From assembly GCA_900465665.1 (NCBI GenBank), contig UBJO01000074.1, positions 1 to 64,000 of the forward strand: 64,000 nt of DNA, given 5' to 3'. Source of the DNA: Hyphomicrobiales bacterium (lineage in GTDB: Bacteria > Pseudomonadota > Alphaproteobacteria > Rhizobiales > Rhizobiaceae). The position numbers and the translations under genes were made by a program. Within the stretch, counting starts at the first letter, position 1; every line of letters begins with the position of its first letter. Below, one piece after another: positions 53,668-63,300 of the stretch. A model generated the notes under the pieces. The model made no database searches. It was not told the DNA's origin and saw nothing but the letters and a program-made list of their open reading frames with translations.

Positions 53668-53907
53668 CTACTCTGCGGCTTGGTTCATTTGTAGGCTGTC
53701 CAAGGGTTCGACGATAGAGATAATTTCGAAGTCCCCAATCATGTGGTGTTGATCGGACCCAAGAACGGCCAAGGTCCAAAAATCACGATCTTCGCCGAAA
53801 ACCGTCGAGACTTGGACGATCGTCGTCTGGCCAGAGGTATGGCTTGCTGATCGCGCCCAGTAAAAGCAGCCTGGTACCAGACCCTTCATCATGCCTACTC
53901 CACACAC
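53668..53907 (-). CDS. Small hypothetical protein
   Basis: A 79-residue frame (or about 73 from an internal Met). The composition looks coding: aromatic and polar residues are well mixed (LVPGCFYWARSAS, GEDRDFWTLAVLGSD) and the end is FEIISIVEPLDS. It resembles short phage- or plasmid-associated hypothetical proteins, but I cannot name a family. Start signals are weak. Confidence 0.4.
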   Translation of the reverse strand: MCGVGMMKGLVPGCFYWARSASHTSGQTTIVQVSTVFGEDRDFWTLAVLGSDQHHMIGDFEIISIVEPLDSLQMNQAAE

Positions 53908-54215
53908 AATTGCGGTAAGATATCAGAAAACTTGAGCGTGACCACTTCTCGTATTCGATACCCACAAAGACGTCGAGCAAGACGGCACCGGCTTGATGCC
54001 CCAGTTACTCTTGGCTCGCTGAGCCTCTCCTCAAAAAGCGCTCCAACACCTGCCGCCGTGTCGGGCAGCGATGCGACATGCCCAACTCGCGATTGAAGTC
54101 CATCCGTGGTCATAGCGGTCGGTGTTTCACGGTTTGCACCCGTTGCCGAAGAGACTACGCGGGATGTGAGGAAAACAGCCATCGTATTAGCGACCTCCGA
54201 TCCGTCTTGGGAACA

Positions 54216-54245
54216 TAAAAATAGCTTACGTAAAAATAGCTTACA
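54216..54245. repeat. 15-bp tandem duplication
   Basis: TAAAAATAGCTTAC followed by G or A occurs twice in direct succession (54216-54230 and 54231-54245), differing only in the last base. It lies in AT-rich non-coding DNA upstream of the BON-domain gene. Confidence 0.75.
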
Positions 54246-54367
54246 GATGTGCGTGCGAACCTCGCAAGTGGGACCTAAGTCCTACCGGCGGAACCAAAGG
54301 AATTTTGAGAGATTACCTCCACATCCATAGCTTGGTTCTACAGGCAGGACTTGAAAGGTTTACCTCG

Positions 54368-54640
54368 ATGAGATTTGGTTCCGATAGCTTCACCCATGAA
54401 GATTGGTGCTTGCAAGGTCATGGTTCGGCGTCAACGATTGCAACTATTCGGGCGGCACTTTCCGCAGAGCCTGACATTGACAGCAGCGCGATCAAGGTTC
54501 ACATGATCGGGCCAGTTGTAATATTGGAGGGCTACATCTCGAATACGGCTCATCGTGACAGCGCGATTGCGATTGCCACGATGGTCGTTGGATTTGGAAA
54601 CGTTCACGATCGAATGTTGAGCCACTATCCGACTCACTAA
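54368..54640 (+). CDS. BON-domain protein
   Basis: A 90-residue protein consisting mainly of one BON domain: TIRAALSAEPDIDSSAIKVH, then GPVVILEGYISNTAHRDSA and a closing helix (AIAIATMVVGFGNVHDRML). BON domains bind phospholipid or carry OsmY-like envelope functions. No signal peptide is visible from this start. A longer frame begins at 54305, but ATG 54368 fits the domain better; GAAAGG lies about 10 nt upstream. Confidence 0.72.
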   Translation: MRFGSDSFTHEDWCLQGHGSASTIATIRAALSAEPDIDSSAIKVHMIGPVVILEGYISNTAHRDSAIAIATMVVGFGNVHDRMLSHYPTH

Positions 54641-54998
54641 CTCCAATGTCTCTTTGCCTATAGCGTCGATGGCAGCAGTCAACTCGAATGCCAGACTGCA
54701 ACGAAATCGCTGCTGTTGCGGCGCCAAGCTTAGATGAAGCACAACTGATCTTGGGAATGTTGTGAGTTTAAATGCACTTAGAACTTTCAACGCTAACACC
54801 TCACTCCATTGCGATCGATCCACTTTGGAGAATCCGATGCGTTTGACGCGTGCACGTGTCGACTTTTACGTTAAGTGTAAGCGAGGCGGGAATGTGAGGC
54901 TGCCGGCTTATGCGAGGCCGACAAAAGTATAACATCCTGCATCTTTTTGCATGGTCGCACGTTCCGTTTTCAGATGACATCACCTAAGGACGATAGCG
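54641..54998. other. Intergenic region with one possible micro-gene
   Basis: 358 bp. A 31-codon frame at 54837-54932 encodes a basic peptide (MRLTRARVDFYVKC, then Lys/Arg-rich) with GGAG at a good distance. It is unsupported otherwise. Confidence 0.3.
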
Positions 54999-55316
54999 AT
55001 GACAGATACGCGATTAAGAGGTTTCAAAAGCCGGGCTGAACTCGAAGAGCACCTCGGTGAGATCTCCGATGATGCGGAGGCGATTGGGACAGCTGGCCAC
55101 GTTCAAGACGATCTCAAAGACCTTGAACGAGAGGCCGCCTGGCTTCGCAAGGAGGTCTCTGATCTTCGATCACAACTCCATGTCGTCCGTGGTGTTAACC
55201 AGCCGAACCAGGAAGAGCAAGCATCTGGTCGTCACTATTGGCGATGGGCCACAGCATTCGCCATTGCCCTGACGCTTTATCATTTTCGGATGCGCGCGCG
55301 ACACCGTCCAACTTAG
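54999..55316 (+). CDS. Small coiled-coil protein with C-terminal membrane helix
   Basis: A 105-residue protein. Residues 10-65 are strongly helical and charged (RAELEEHLGEISDDAEAI, DLEREAAWLRKEVSDLRSQL), typical of a coiled coil. Residues about 82-97 are hydrophobic (WRWATAFAIALTLYHF), followed by a basic tail. This looks like an inner-membrane-anchored helical protein similar to small stress proteins of the ElaB/YqjD kind, though homology is not shown. AAGGA precedes the ATG. Confidence 0.6.
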   Translation: MTDTRLRGFKSRAELEEHLGEISDDAEAIGTAGHVQDDLKDLEREAAWLRKEVSDLRSQLHVVRGVNQPNQEEQASGRHYWRWATAFAIALTLYHFRMRARHRPT

Positions 55317-55592
55317 AGTGTCCCCAGGCTATCTTCTGTCAGTGGCCACCGCGCACTTAACAACGTAGCCGTCGATTGCGTCTTGTGTTTGAAAGCCGAT
55401 TACCAAAGGCCCGCTGCAATGCCAGCAGTCGGATCGAGGTCATCGGCGTTCGTTCCTCCACACGACATCAGACCTCCGTCCGATGTATGATCAGCGATGA
55501 TCCGTTAGCGTTGAAATCAATCTTGAACGGTAATGAGACGTCCTGCTGGCGGCTCACCTGGAGGAAACGATGCGCATCACCATCTGGCTTCG

Positions 55593-56237
55593 ATGACTGC
55601 CCTATTGCTCGCTGTCTGCGTGGTCCCGCTCGCTGTTGCAGGCTTTGCTTGCACTGCCATGGCGAAGGACGGAAATGGTGGGGGTAAAGGAGGTGGCCAT
55701 GGAGGCGGCGGCGGCAATGCAGGCGGAAATCATGGCAACAGCGGTGGCCAGGCCGGGAGCTCTACACACGGCACCTCGCCATCGCGAGGCAATATCGCGA
55801 AAGGAAAGTCGGGCGAGGCTAGTGATCATTCGCGGGGCGGCAAGGCTGAGCGCGCGACATCTTTAACCACGAACGAACGCAAGGCGTCCGCCGAGCTAGC
55901 TGGATTGAACTCTCTCAATCGCAACTACAAAGCCTATCTTCATACGTCTGATCCACGAATGAAAGCGATCTCAGCTTACGCCGTTGCCTATGCCCAATAC
56001 GAACTCGACAACGGGACCGAGCCGTCCGAGAATGATCCAATCCTCGGAGACCAGGCGCTGCAAGACGCGCTCGCATCGGCAACGACGACTGGGGAGATCA
56101 GCTCCGTCGCACTCCAGAGGGCCAAGTCTATCCTTGGTGTCGGTGAGGCCGAGGGAAAGATCGATCAAATCAGAGCCACACTCACGTCGACATCGGCAGT
56201 CGAGGATGCCGTCCCTGTCGTTGGCCGCCCGAATTGA
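55593..56237 (+). CDS. Secreted Gly/His-rich protein
   Basis: A 214-residue exported protein. The signal peptide is MTALLLAVCVVPLAVAGFAC with cleavage after AMA. A Gly/His/Asn-rich low-complexity region follows (about 25-60), then a polar linker, then a helical C-terminal domain with NRNYKAYLHTSDPRMKAISA and a repeated Ala/Gly segment. The start ATG overlaps the TGA of an 8-codon frame (55570-55596, MRITIWLR) that has the better GGAGGA site. This points to translational coupling or a frameshifted signal peptide. No family name is known to me. Confidence 0.72.
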   Translation: MTALLLAVCVVPLAVAGFACTAMAKDGNGGGKGGGHGGGGGNAGGNHGNSGGQAGSSTHGTSPSRGNIAKGKSGEASDHSRGGKAERATSLTTNERKASAELAGLNSLNRNYKAYLHTSDPRMKAISAYAVAYAQYELDNGTEPSENDPILGDQALQDALASATTTGEISSVALQRAKSILGVGEAEGKIDQIRATLTSTSAVEDAVPVVGRPN

Positions 56238-56279
56238 GCAAAAGAGGTGTGGATGCCTATGACCATAGAGCGATACTGG

Positions 56280-57836
56280 CTATGCGGTGTTGTTTTCGGT
56301 TGAAACACGCTGCGCGAACGCAACAGCGATGATCGCGCAGGCAGTCAAAATAGCGACGAGAAGCCAAGCCTCGTTGATCGCCTGGACAGTTCCTGCGGTC
56401 TGAACGAGCGGATCGAGCACGGCAGTCTTTTCCGCGTCGAACCCGCCGGACTGATGCGCGGTGACGATGTCAATTGGAGCTCCAATAAAATCGGCGATGT
56501 TTTTGTCACCATTCTCTAGGCCCTTCCAAAGCTTTTGCCCCAGGGCCTCGGAACGGGTGTAGATGATCGTGTCTATCAAGGCGATCCCGATCGCGCCTCC
56601 GAGGTTGCGCATCAGGTTGAAAAGGCCGCTAGCATCTGGAACACGATTGGGCGGTAGCGTGCCGAGGGCCAGACGAGTGGGCGGCAAAAGGCAAAACATG
56701 ATAGCGACGCCGCGAACGATCTGCGGCCAAAACATCGCATCATAATCAGATCGTGGATCCTGGTATGCACTCATTGCGAGGCCAACCGCAAACAGGGCAA
56801 ATCCGCATGCTGACAACAGGCGTGGGTCGGTTCTCTTTTCTAACGCCACAGCAATTGGTGCGGTGACGAGTTGAGCAATGCCCGTGACCAGCATGACCAT
56901 ACCGATTTCCAAGGCGTCGTGTCCCCTGACAAATGCCAGGAAGACTGGCATGAGATACACCGAGCCGAACAGCCCGATACCAAGAACGAAGCTCAGGATC
57001 GAGCCAACGAGAAAATTACGGTCCCCGAAGTTGCCGAGCTCAACGAGAGGTCGCGAGCGCATTGTGGAACGCCAGGCGAAAAGCGATCCAGCGATGAAAG
57101 CGCAGCTCAAGCAGCCGATCACGTAAAGGGAAATCCACCCGTTTGTCGGCGCTTCCTTCAGGCCGATTTCCAAGGCGGCGAGACAGCCGGCCATGCATAG
57201 CAGGGACAGCCAATCGAAGCCTCGAAGTGCTGACGGATCGACCCTGTGGAGTGGCAGGGTCCGCGACGCCACCGCGGCGGCGACTAGTCCCGGCGCGAGG
57301 TTGATCAGGAAGAGCCAATGCCATGAATAAATATGGGTCAACCACCCGCCTGCGATCGGGCCAACAGTGGGTGCGAGAACAGCAAGCACGCCCGCGATCG
57401 TCGTCGCCAATGCTTGGCGCTTATTGGGGAAGAGGATGAAAACTGCGGAAAAGACCGAAGGTATCAACGTTCCCCCGGAAAATCCCTGAAGAACTCGAAA
57501 GGTGACGAGCTCGCCGAATTCGCCGCTAGCTGCGCATCCAGCGGAAGCGATGACGAAAACGATGAGTGATCCTACAAACAACCAGCGCATGGTCAGCAAC
57601 CGGGTGAAAAAACCGGTCAGCGGGATGGCGACGACCTCAGCGATCAGATAAGCGGTCTGGATCCAGCTTAGCCTGTCAGGATTGATTTCGAGCGCCGACT
57701 GTATAGTCGGAAGCGATGTCGCCACGACCTGGACGTCAAGGATCGCCAGGAACATGCCCGCGCACATCGCCACAAATCCGCTCCACACCGAAACGGATGT
57801 TCGAAGTGCTGGCGAATGATCAGCGGTGTCAGACAT
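56280..57836 (-). CDS. DHA2-family MFS exporter (EmrB/QacA type)
   Basis: A 518-residue transporter with about 14 predicted helices. The DHA2 signatures are visible: LDVQVVATSLPTIQSAL in helix 1, the motif-A-like LTMRWLFVGSLIVF, and GGTLIPSVFSAVF plus GPIAGGWLTHIYSWHWLFLIN in the first half. Its start overlaps the ICMT-family gene by 8 bp. In that operon the likely cargo is the methylated polyketide or another hydrophobic compound. No EmrA-type adaptor is nearby. Confidence 0.92.
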   Translation of the reverse strand: MSDTADHSPALRTSVSVWSGFVAMCAGMFLAILDVQVVATSLPTIQSALEINPDRLSWIQTAYLIAEVVAIPLTGFFTRLLTMRWLFVGSLIVFVIASAGCAASGEFGELVTFRVLQGFSGGTLIPSVFSAVFILFPNKRQALATTIAGVLAVLAPTVGPIAGGWLTHIYSWHWLFLINLAPGLVAAAVASRTLPLHRVDPSALRGFDWLSLLCMAGCLAALEIGLKEAPTNGWISLYVIGCLSCAFIAGSLFAWRSTMRSRPLVELGNFGDRNFLVGSILSFVLGIGLFGSVYLMPVFLAFVRGHDALEIGMVMLVTGIAQLVTAPIAVALEKRTDPRLLSACGFALFAVGLAMSAYQDPRSDYDAMFWPQIVRGVAIMFCLLPPTRLALGTLPPNRVPDASGLFNLMRNLGGAIGIALIDTIIYTRSEALGQKLWKGLENGDKNIADFIGAPIDIVTAHQSGGFDAEKTAVLDPLVQTAGTVQAINEAWLLVAILTACAIIAVAFAQRVSTENNTA

Positions 57837-58326
57837 GTCGAGATCCCGAAAGGGCCGCGTTCTCGGTCTTGATCCTGACCGTTAGAACGAGTGCGTTGGC
57901 GATGGAGAATACCAGCGCGTGGAGCGGTTGGCCAAGACAGAGTGGAAGGACCGCGATCTCGCCGATGACGACCAGGTAATTGGGATGCCGGATGAAGCGG
58001 TAGGGACCGGCAGCCACCAGCGTCTCGCCAGGAACGACGATAATGCGTGTCGTCCAACGTTTCCCGAGTGTGGCAAGCGTCCAAAACCGCAATGCCTGCA
58101 GACACACAAACACACCGAGCCAAATAGGGTGAACCCGCACATTCCATGCCACAACCCAAAGGCTGGACAGCCACAACGTATGAAGCGCGACGATCAGGCT
58201 GTAATGTTCTTTGCCAATCTCCCGGCCACCCTTTGAAAGTAAAGCTTTGGTGTTGCGTCGCGCGAACCAGAGTTCACCGACCCGCTCCACGGTGACCGCC
58301 AATAACAACATAGACGACCAGGTCAC
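57829..58326 (-). CDS. ICMT-family membrane methyltransferase
   Basis: A 165-residue multi-pass membrane protein of the isoprenylcysteine carboxyl methyltransferase group. Helices cover most of the chain. The C-terminal cofactor region GPYRFIRHPNYLVVIGEI has the diagnostic RHPNY motif. Between a type III PKS and an exporter, it matches the layout of SrsB (Streptomyces) and BpsB (Bacillus), ICMT-type enzymes that O-methylate alkylresorcinols or alkylpyrones. It overlaps both neighbours (4 bp with the PKS, 8 bp with the exporter). Confidence 0.88.
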   Translation of the reverse strand: MTWSSMLLLAVTVERVGELWFARRNTKALLSKGGREIGKEHYSLIVALHTLWLSSLWVVAWNVRVHPIWLGVFVCLQALRFWTLATLGKRWTTRIIVVPGETLVAAGPYRFIRHPNYLVVIGEIAVLPLCLGQPLHALVFSIANALVLTVRIKTENAALSGSRHV

Positions 58327-59375
58327 GCCATGGCCTTCAACGACACGCAGCTTAGCGTAAAACCCGGTCCCATGGCCGTTAGCAATGTGCGCTGCGGCTG
58401 ACCTGCCGCAATGACCCTTTCAAGAACGAACAGAGCGGTCGGCGATGACATGTTTCCGTACTCTCGTAGAACTTGCCGTTCGTGGTCCAGTGCTCCCCGA
58501 TCGAGTTTCAGCGCGGATTCCAGGGCATCGATCACCTTTGCGCCGCCTGGATGACACGCAAAGCGATCGATATCATGCAAGGCAAGGTTGGACCTCGATA
58601 AGATGGTCTTAATCGCCGGACGAAGATTGCCTTGTGCGAATGGCGGAATAGCGCGATCGAAAATCACACCGAGACCTTCAGGGTCGACACTCCATCCCAT
58701 TATGTCGAGGGTGTCGGGCCAAGTGTGCTGTCCGCTCATTTCTATTTCCGCTAGTCCATATTCGCCTGCCTTGACAATACAAGCGGCGGCTCCGTCGCCG
58801 AAAAGTGCGGTGGCGACAATATTCGCCTTTGTGAGTTTATCCAACCGGAACGCGAGCGTGCAGGTCTCCACGGCGACGAGCAGCACGACAGAACCGGGTC
58901 GCGACGCCGCCAGTCGCGACGCGATCGACAAACCCGAAACGCCGCCCGCGCAACCCAGGCCGAACACGGGCACGCGCTCAACGTCCTCGCGAAAACCCAT
59001 CGTCTCGAAGACGCGCGCTTCCAGGCTGGGCGTCGCGATGCCGGTCGATGAGACAGTGACAACGGTATCGACATCGGACGCGGCGAGCTGGGCAACCTCA
59101 AGCGCACGGGTTGCCGCATCAACAAAAAGTGTGCTCGCATCCTCGATGAAAGCCGTGTTTTTGGCTGGCCATCCTGAAGTGTTGAGGTACCAGTCGATAG
59201 GTCGCACGCCGTAGCGCCGGCTGATGCCCGAGCTCTCAAAGACTTTGGCCAGGCGCTCGAAGTCGCCAAAGCGAGACGAGAAAGCCTTTTGTGAAGCAAG
59301 AGCGGCGTCACGCTGGTCAATCAAGTACGGGGGCAGGGCGGTTCCAATCGAGACCAATTTAACGGATGCGGGCAT
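58323..59375 (-). CDS. Type III polyketide synthase
   Basis: A 350-residue chalcone-synthase-superfamily enzyme. The catalytic Cys lies in FGLGCAGGVSGL, the His in RFACHPGGAKV and the Asn in REYGNMSSPTA. The GFGPGFT-type C-terminal loop appears as AMGPGFTLSC. ATG 59375 has AAAGGA upstream. Such bacterial enzymes condense malonyl-CoA with an acyl starter to give alkylpyrones, alkylresorcinols or tetrahydroxynaphthalene. The downstream ICMT methyltransferase favours the alkylpyrone or alkylresorcinol class. It is the first gene of a tightly overlapping operon. Confidence 0.93.
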   Translation of the reverse strand: MPASVKLVSIGTALPPYLIDQRDAALASQKAFSSRFGDFERLAKVFESSGISRRYGVRPIDWYLNTSGWPAKNTAFIEDASTLFVDAATRALEVAQLAASDVDTVVTVSSTGIATPSLEARVFETMGFREDVERVPVFGLGCAGGVSGLSIASRLAASRPGSVVLLVAVETCTLAFRLDKLTKANIVATALFGDGAAACIVKAGEYGLAEIEMSGQHTWPDTLDIMGWSVDPEGLGVIFDRAIPPFAQGNLRPAIKTILSRSNLALHDIDRFACHPGGAKVIDALESALKLDRGALDHERQVLREYGNMSSPTALFVLERVIAAGQPQRTLLTAMGPGFTLSCVSLKAMA

Positions 59376-60353
59376 GGTGGTCCTTTGGCGATCCTTCTCG
59401 GCCACGCTTCGCGTTGTTGGCCATCGAGAGCAGGAACGTCATCCGCGGGAGGAAAGTTTCAAAACATAAGGAACTGTGCCAAAGGCTTGAGTAGCTGCAC
59501 CAAATAGCGCAAGTCACCCGCCCTCAAAAGAAGATCTACGGTCTGAAATCCCGCCACGAGCTGCCGAGCAGGTCGCTCGTCAATTCATGGACTTCTGATA
59601 GAGTGAAACGATTGACCAGTCGATTGGAATGCGAGGCAAAGACGCCAGCTGGACGGCACAATCAACTGCCGGTCGCCAGCAGGTCGTCAAATGGCTCAAA
59701 TACCTCGAAAACCAGTTTAGGGCTCGCAAATGCGGCAGAGCCGATGGCGACATGAAGCTTCGAGTGGATATGCCACGACCTTGGGATCAAGGATCTGCGC
59801 CAACTGCAGCTACCGAACATTCGCGCCCCATCATGACTGAGGCCAAGAAGCGGTTTCATTTCAATGGGCACGCTCCAGCGCTCGGGCTGTCGCGTCAGCC
59901 TGCCAAGGGGAGACATGCCGGAAACGAAGAAAGGCTACGTGTCGACCTATAGCGCCGCGCGGGTCTCGTCCTGGCCGTCTAGTGAAGGGCCGGCACTCGT
60001 GTTCGCGCTGTCCACCCGCGAGTTTTGGTCAAGCGCCGTCATCGAGTGTGTCGATTATTGGCCCCCGTCATTTTGCGAGCGTTGGACAGACGCGAAGACT
60101 GTGAGCGCGAACAACGACCGGCGAGGCTGCGAGGGCGGCAAACCGGCCCTGGACCACCAATGACGGTCGAGATTGGCGCTGCAAGCCTGGTGTGCGGAAC
60201 TCGCAGTCGTGACCTCCGCTCTCGCGATATGTCCAGGACGCCCTATCTCCTCCAATTTCGTGCTCTTTAATTCGACAACGGGTCTGTCTTTGCCTATGAG
60301 AATGTGCCGCGAGTAATGGGTTCGTGACGTGCCACCAACATTGCGAGATTTTG
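59376..60353. other. Intergenic region, nothing supported
   Basis: 978 bp between the divergent PKS operon and the CHASE3 kinase. Frames at 59629-59952 (plus) and 59662-59916 (minus) overlap. The minus-strand one has a somewhat protein-like segment (WHIHSKLHVAIGSAAFASPK) and could be a decayed gene, but no family was recognised. Confidence 0.4.
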
Positions 60354-63300
60354 ATGAAAAATACGCCTGCCTCTGAACAGAAGAAAGCATCCTTGGGCCT
60401 CGATCCTGGCGTCGCGATCGGACTGGCGGGCACGCTTGTCTTCTTCGTAATCAGCGGTCTCATCGCCTTTCTCAATCTTCAGACGTTGGAAGGGAGTAAT
60501 CAGCGAATCGTTCAGACCCATGTAGCAATCGTTGCTCTTGATGAGCTGCTCTCGCGAGTGCAGGACGCCGAAACCGGGCAGCGCGGCTTTCTGCTGACAT
60601 CCAACGAGACCTACCTCGCACCGTTTGATGCCGCGCTGCAGGCAATACCATCGAAGTTGCAGGACATTGATCGGTTGACGGGAGAAAATTCTGGCCAGTC
60701 GGAGCGGCTTGCGACCCTCAAGCACCATGTTGATGCCAAGCTCGCCGAGTTGAAGGAAACAATAGACCTGCGTCGAAACGATGGGTTGCAGGCGGCCTTG
60801 GCGGCCGTGAACTCGGATCTCGGCAAGATCGAGATGGATGCCATTCGCGCACAGATATCCGCCATGGCACAGCGCGAGGGGGAAGTTCGCCTACAGCGCA
60901 TCGCGGAAATGAAAGGTGCCCAGCAAACAGCATTGACGAGCACAGTATTATCCGGGCTGGTCGGCATGGTGCTGACCTTGGTCATCGGGGCGCTCATCCG
61001 GCGGGCAACGTTAGCGCGTCGACGCGAAGACTGGTTGCAGTCGGGTCAGGTTGGACTGGCGAACGCCATGATGGGGGACCAGGCACTCGATCAGTTAGGC
61101 AACAGCATCTTGGAATTCTTGATAAGCTATGTGGGGGGAATAGCTGGTGCGGCCTTTGCAATGGACCAGGACAAATTCAAGCGCATTGCCGCTTTTGGTG
61201 TACCGGTCAATGCAGCTATTCCAGACCATTTTGGCCCGCGTGAAGGCCTTCTAGGCCAGGCCGCGGCGCAAGGCCGACCACTGATCTTCGGCGAGGTGCC
61301 CGACGGATACCTGGTTTTTGGCTCGGCACTTGGCAGGCATAAGCCTCGTCATCTTGCAATTTTCCCAGGCACGGTCGATGGGAAGGTAAATTCCGTCATC
61401 GAGATTGGTTTTCTGCGCCCTGTCGACGCGCTGGTACAGACACTTCTGGAACGGGCGTCAGAGGCTGTCGCCATCGCCGTGCGATCTGCCGCCTATAGAA
61501 GCGCTTTACAAGACCTTCTTGAAGAAACTCAGCGCCAGTCGGAGGAACTTCAGACCCAGAGTGAAGAACTTCGTGTATCGAACGAAGAGCTCGAGGAACA
61601 AGGCCGTGCGCTGAAAGAAACGCAGACTCGCCTGGAGCAGCAGCAGGCCGAGCTGGAACAGACAAATTCGCAGCTCGAAGAGCAGGCGCAGGAACTCGAG
61701 TTCCAGCGCGACAATCTTGAGCGCGTCAACGCGTCCGTCGAACTGAAGGCAAGAGAGCTTGAGCAGGCCAGCCAGTACAAGTCCGACTTCCTGGCAAACA
61801 TGTCTCACGAGCTGAGGACGCCACTCAACTCTTCGTTGATTTTGGCGAAGCTGCTTGCAGACAACCCGGACGAGAACCTGACTGCCGACCAAGTCAGATA
61901 CGCTCAGACGATCCAGTCATCCGGCAATGACCTTCTAAACCTGATCAATGACATTCTCGACTTATCGAAGATTGAAGCTGGTCATGTGGAGGTCAGGCCG
62001 GAAACTGTTGTTATCGAGCGCCTTGCCAACAACCTACGGCAGGTCTTCCAACCATTGGCCTTTGAAAAGGGACTGGCTCTTACAATTGAATATGCCGAGG
62101 ATGTTCCAGCGACGATCGAGACCGATCCGCTACGCCTGGAGCAGATACTCAAGAATTTACTTTCGAATGCCATAAAATTCACGCAGTCGGGCAGCGTCGC
62201 TCTCATGATTGCCGCGGAGGGTGCGCAGGCAATTTCGTTCGCTGTCACCGACACCGGTATCGGTATCCCCTCTGATCAGCAACAGCGCATATTCGAGGCG
62301 TTCCATCAGGCCGATGGCACGATCAGTCGCCGGTATGGTGGCACGGGGCTCGGTCTCTCGATCTCGCGCCAGCTCGTACGGCTGCTCGGTGGGACAATAG
62401 AATTGGCGAGCCAGCCCGATAAAGGAAGTACCTTCACGGTCACCGTGCCGCAAAGCCATCGGCGAGCCTTGCTTCCACTGGCGGATGTGACGCCCCGCTT
62501 CACGCCGCAGATGGCGGGCGTGGTCGACCAGGTTGAACAAACGGCCAGAATGCAAACCGCGGCCCCACGGGCGCGAGCCCTGGATGACGACCGTGCCGTG
62601 CTCGATAGCGCAAGGCGCGTCTTGCTGGTGATCGAAGATGATGCATCGTTTGCGGCAATCGTCAGAGATCTATCGCGCGAAATGGGCTTCCAAGCTTTGG
62701 TCGCCGGCACGGCGGAAGAGGCGCTAAGGCTTGCCAAGGAGTACAGACCGAACGCGGTCATCCTGGACGTGGGCTTGCCCGATCAATCCGGCCTGGCGGT
62801 GCTTGATCGCCTCAAGCACGACGTCGAGACCCGCCACATGCCCATCCATATGATTTCCGCCGAGGATCATAGCGAAACAGCGTTGTCCCTGGGTGCCGTC
62901 GGCTACGCGGTCAAACCGGTCAAACGCGAACAACTTGTCGAAGTGCTGGAGAAGTTGGAGCTCAAACTGGCACAGGATGTTAGACGTATCCTGATCGTGG
63001 AGGACGATCCAGTGCAGCGCGAGGCGGTTGCTAAACTTCTCGGTTCGCGAGGGGTCGAAACGCTGACGGTTGGGACTGCCGGGGAGTGTTTGCAAGTGCT
63101 CAAGGATGGCACCGTCGACTGCATGGTTCTCGACCTGTCGCTCCCTGATGCTTCAGGCTACGCCCTTCTTGAGACCTTGAGTGCGGAAAGTGCCTACGCG
63201 TTTCCGCCGGTTATCGTTTACACCGGGCGAGAACTATCGCAGGACGATGAGCAGCGACTGCGCCGTTATTCCAAGTCGATCATTATAAAGGGCGCAAAGT

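Larger units (their letters stand above)
53366..54367. other. Gene-poor region with one possible small gene
   Basis: About 1 kb upstream of the kinase operon and the BON protein. Apart from the small minus-strand gene at 53668-53907 and a 15-bp tandem duplication at 54216-54245, nothing is supported. Confidence 0.45.
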
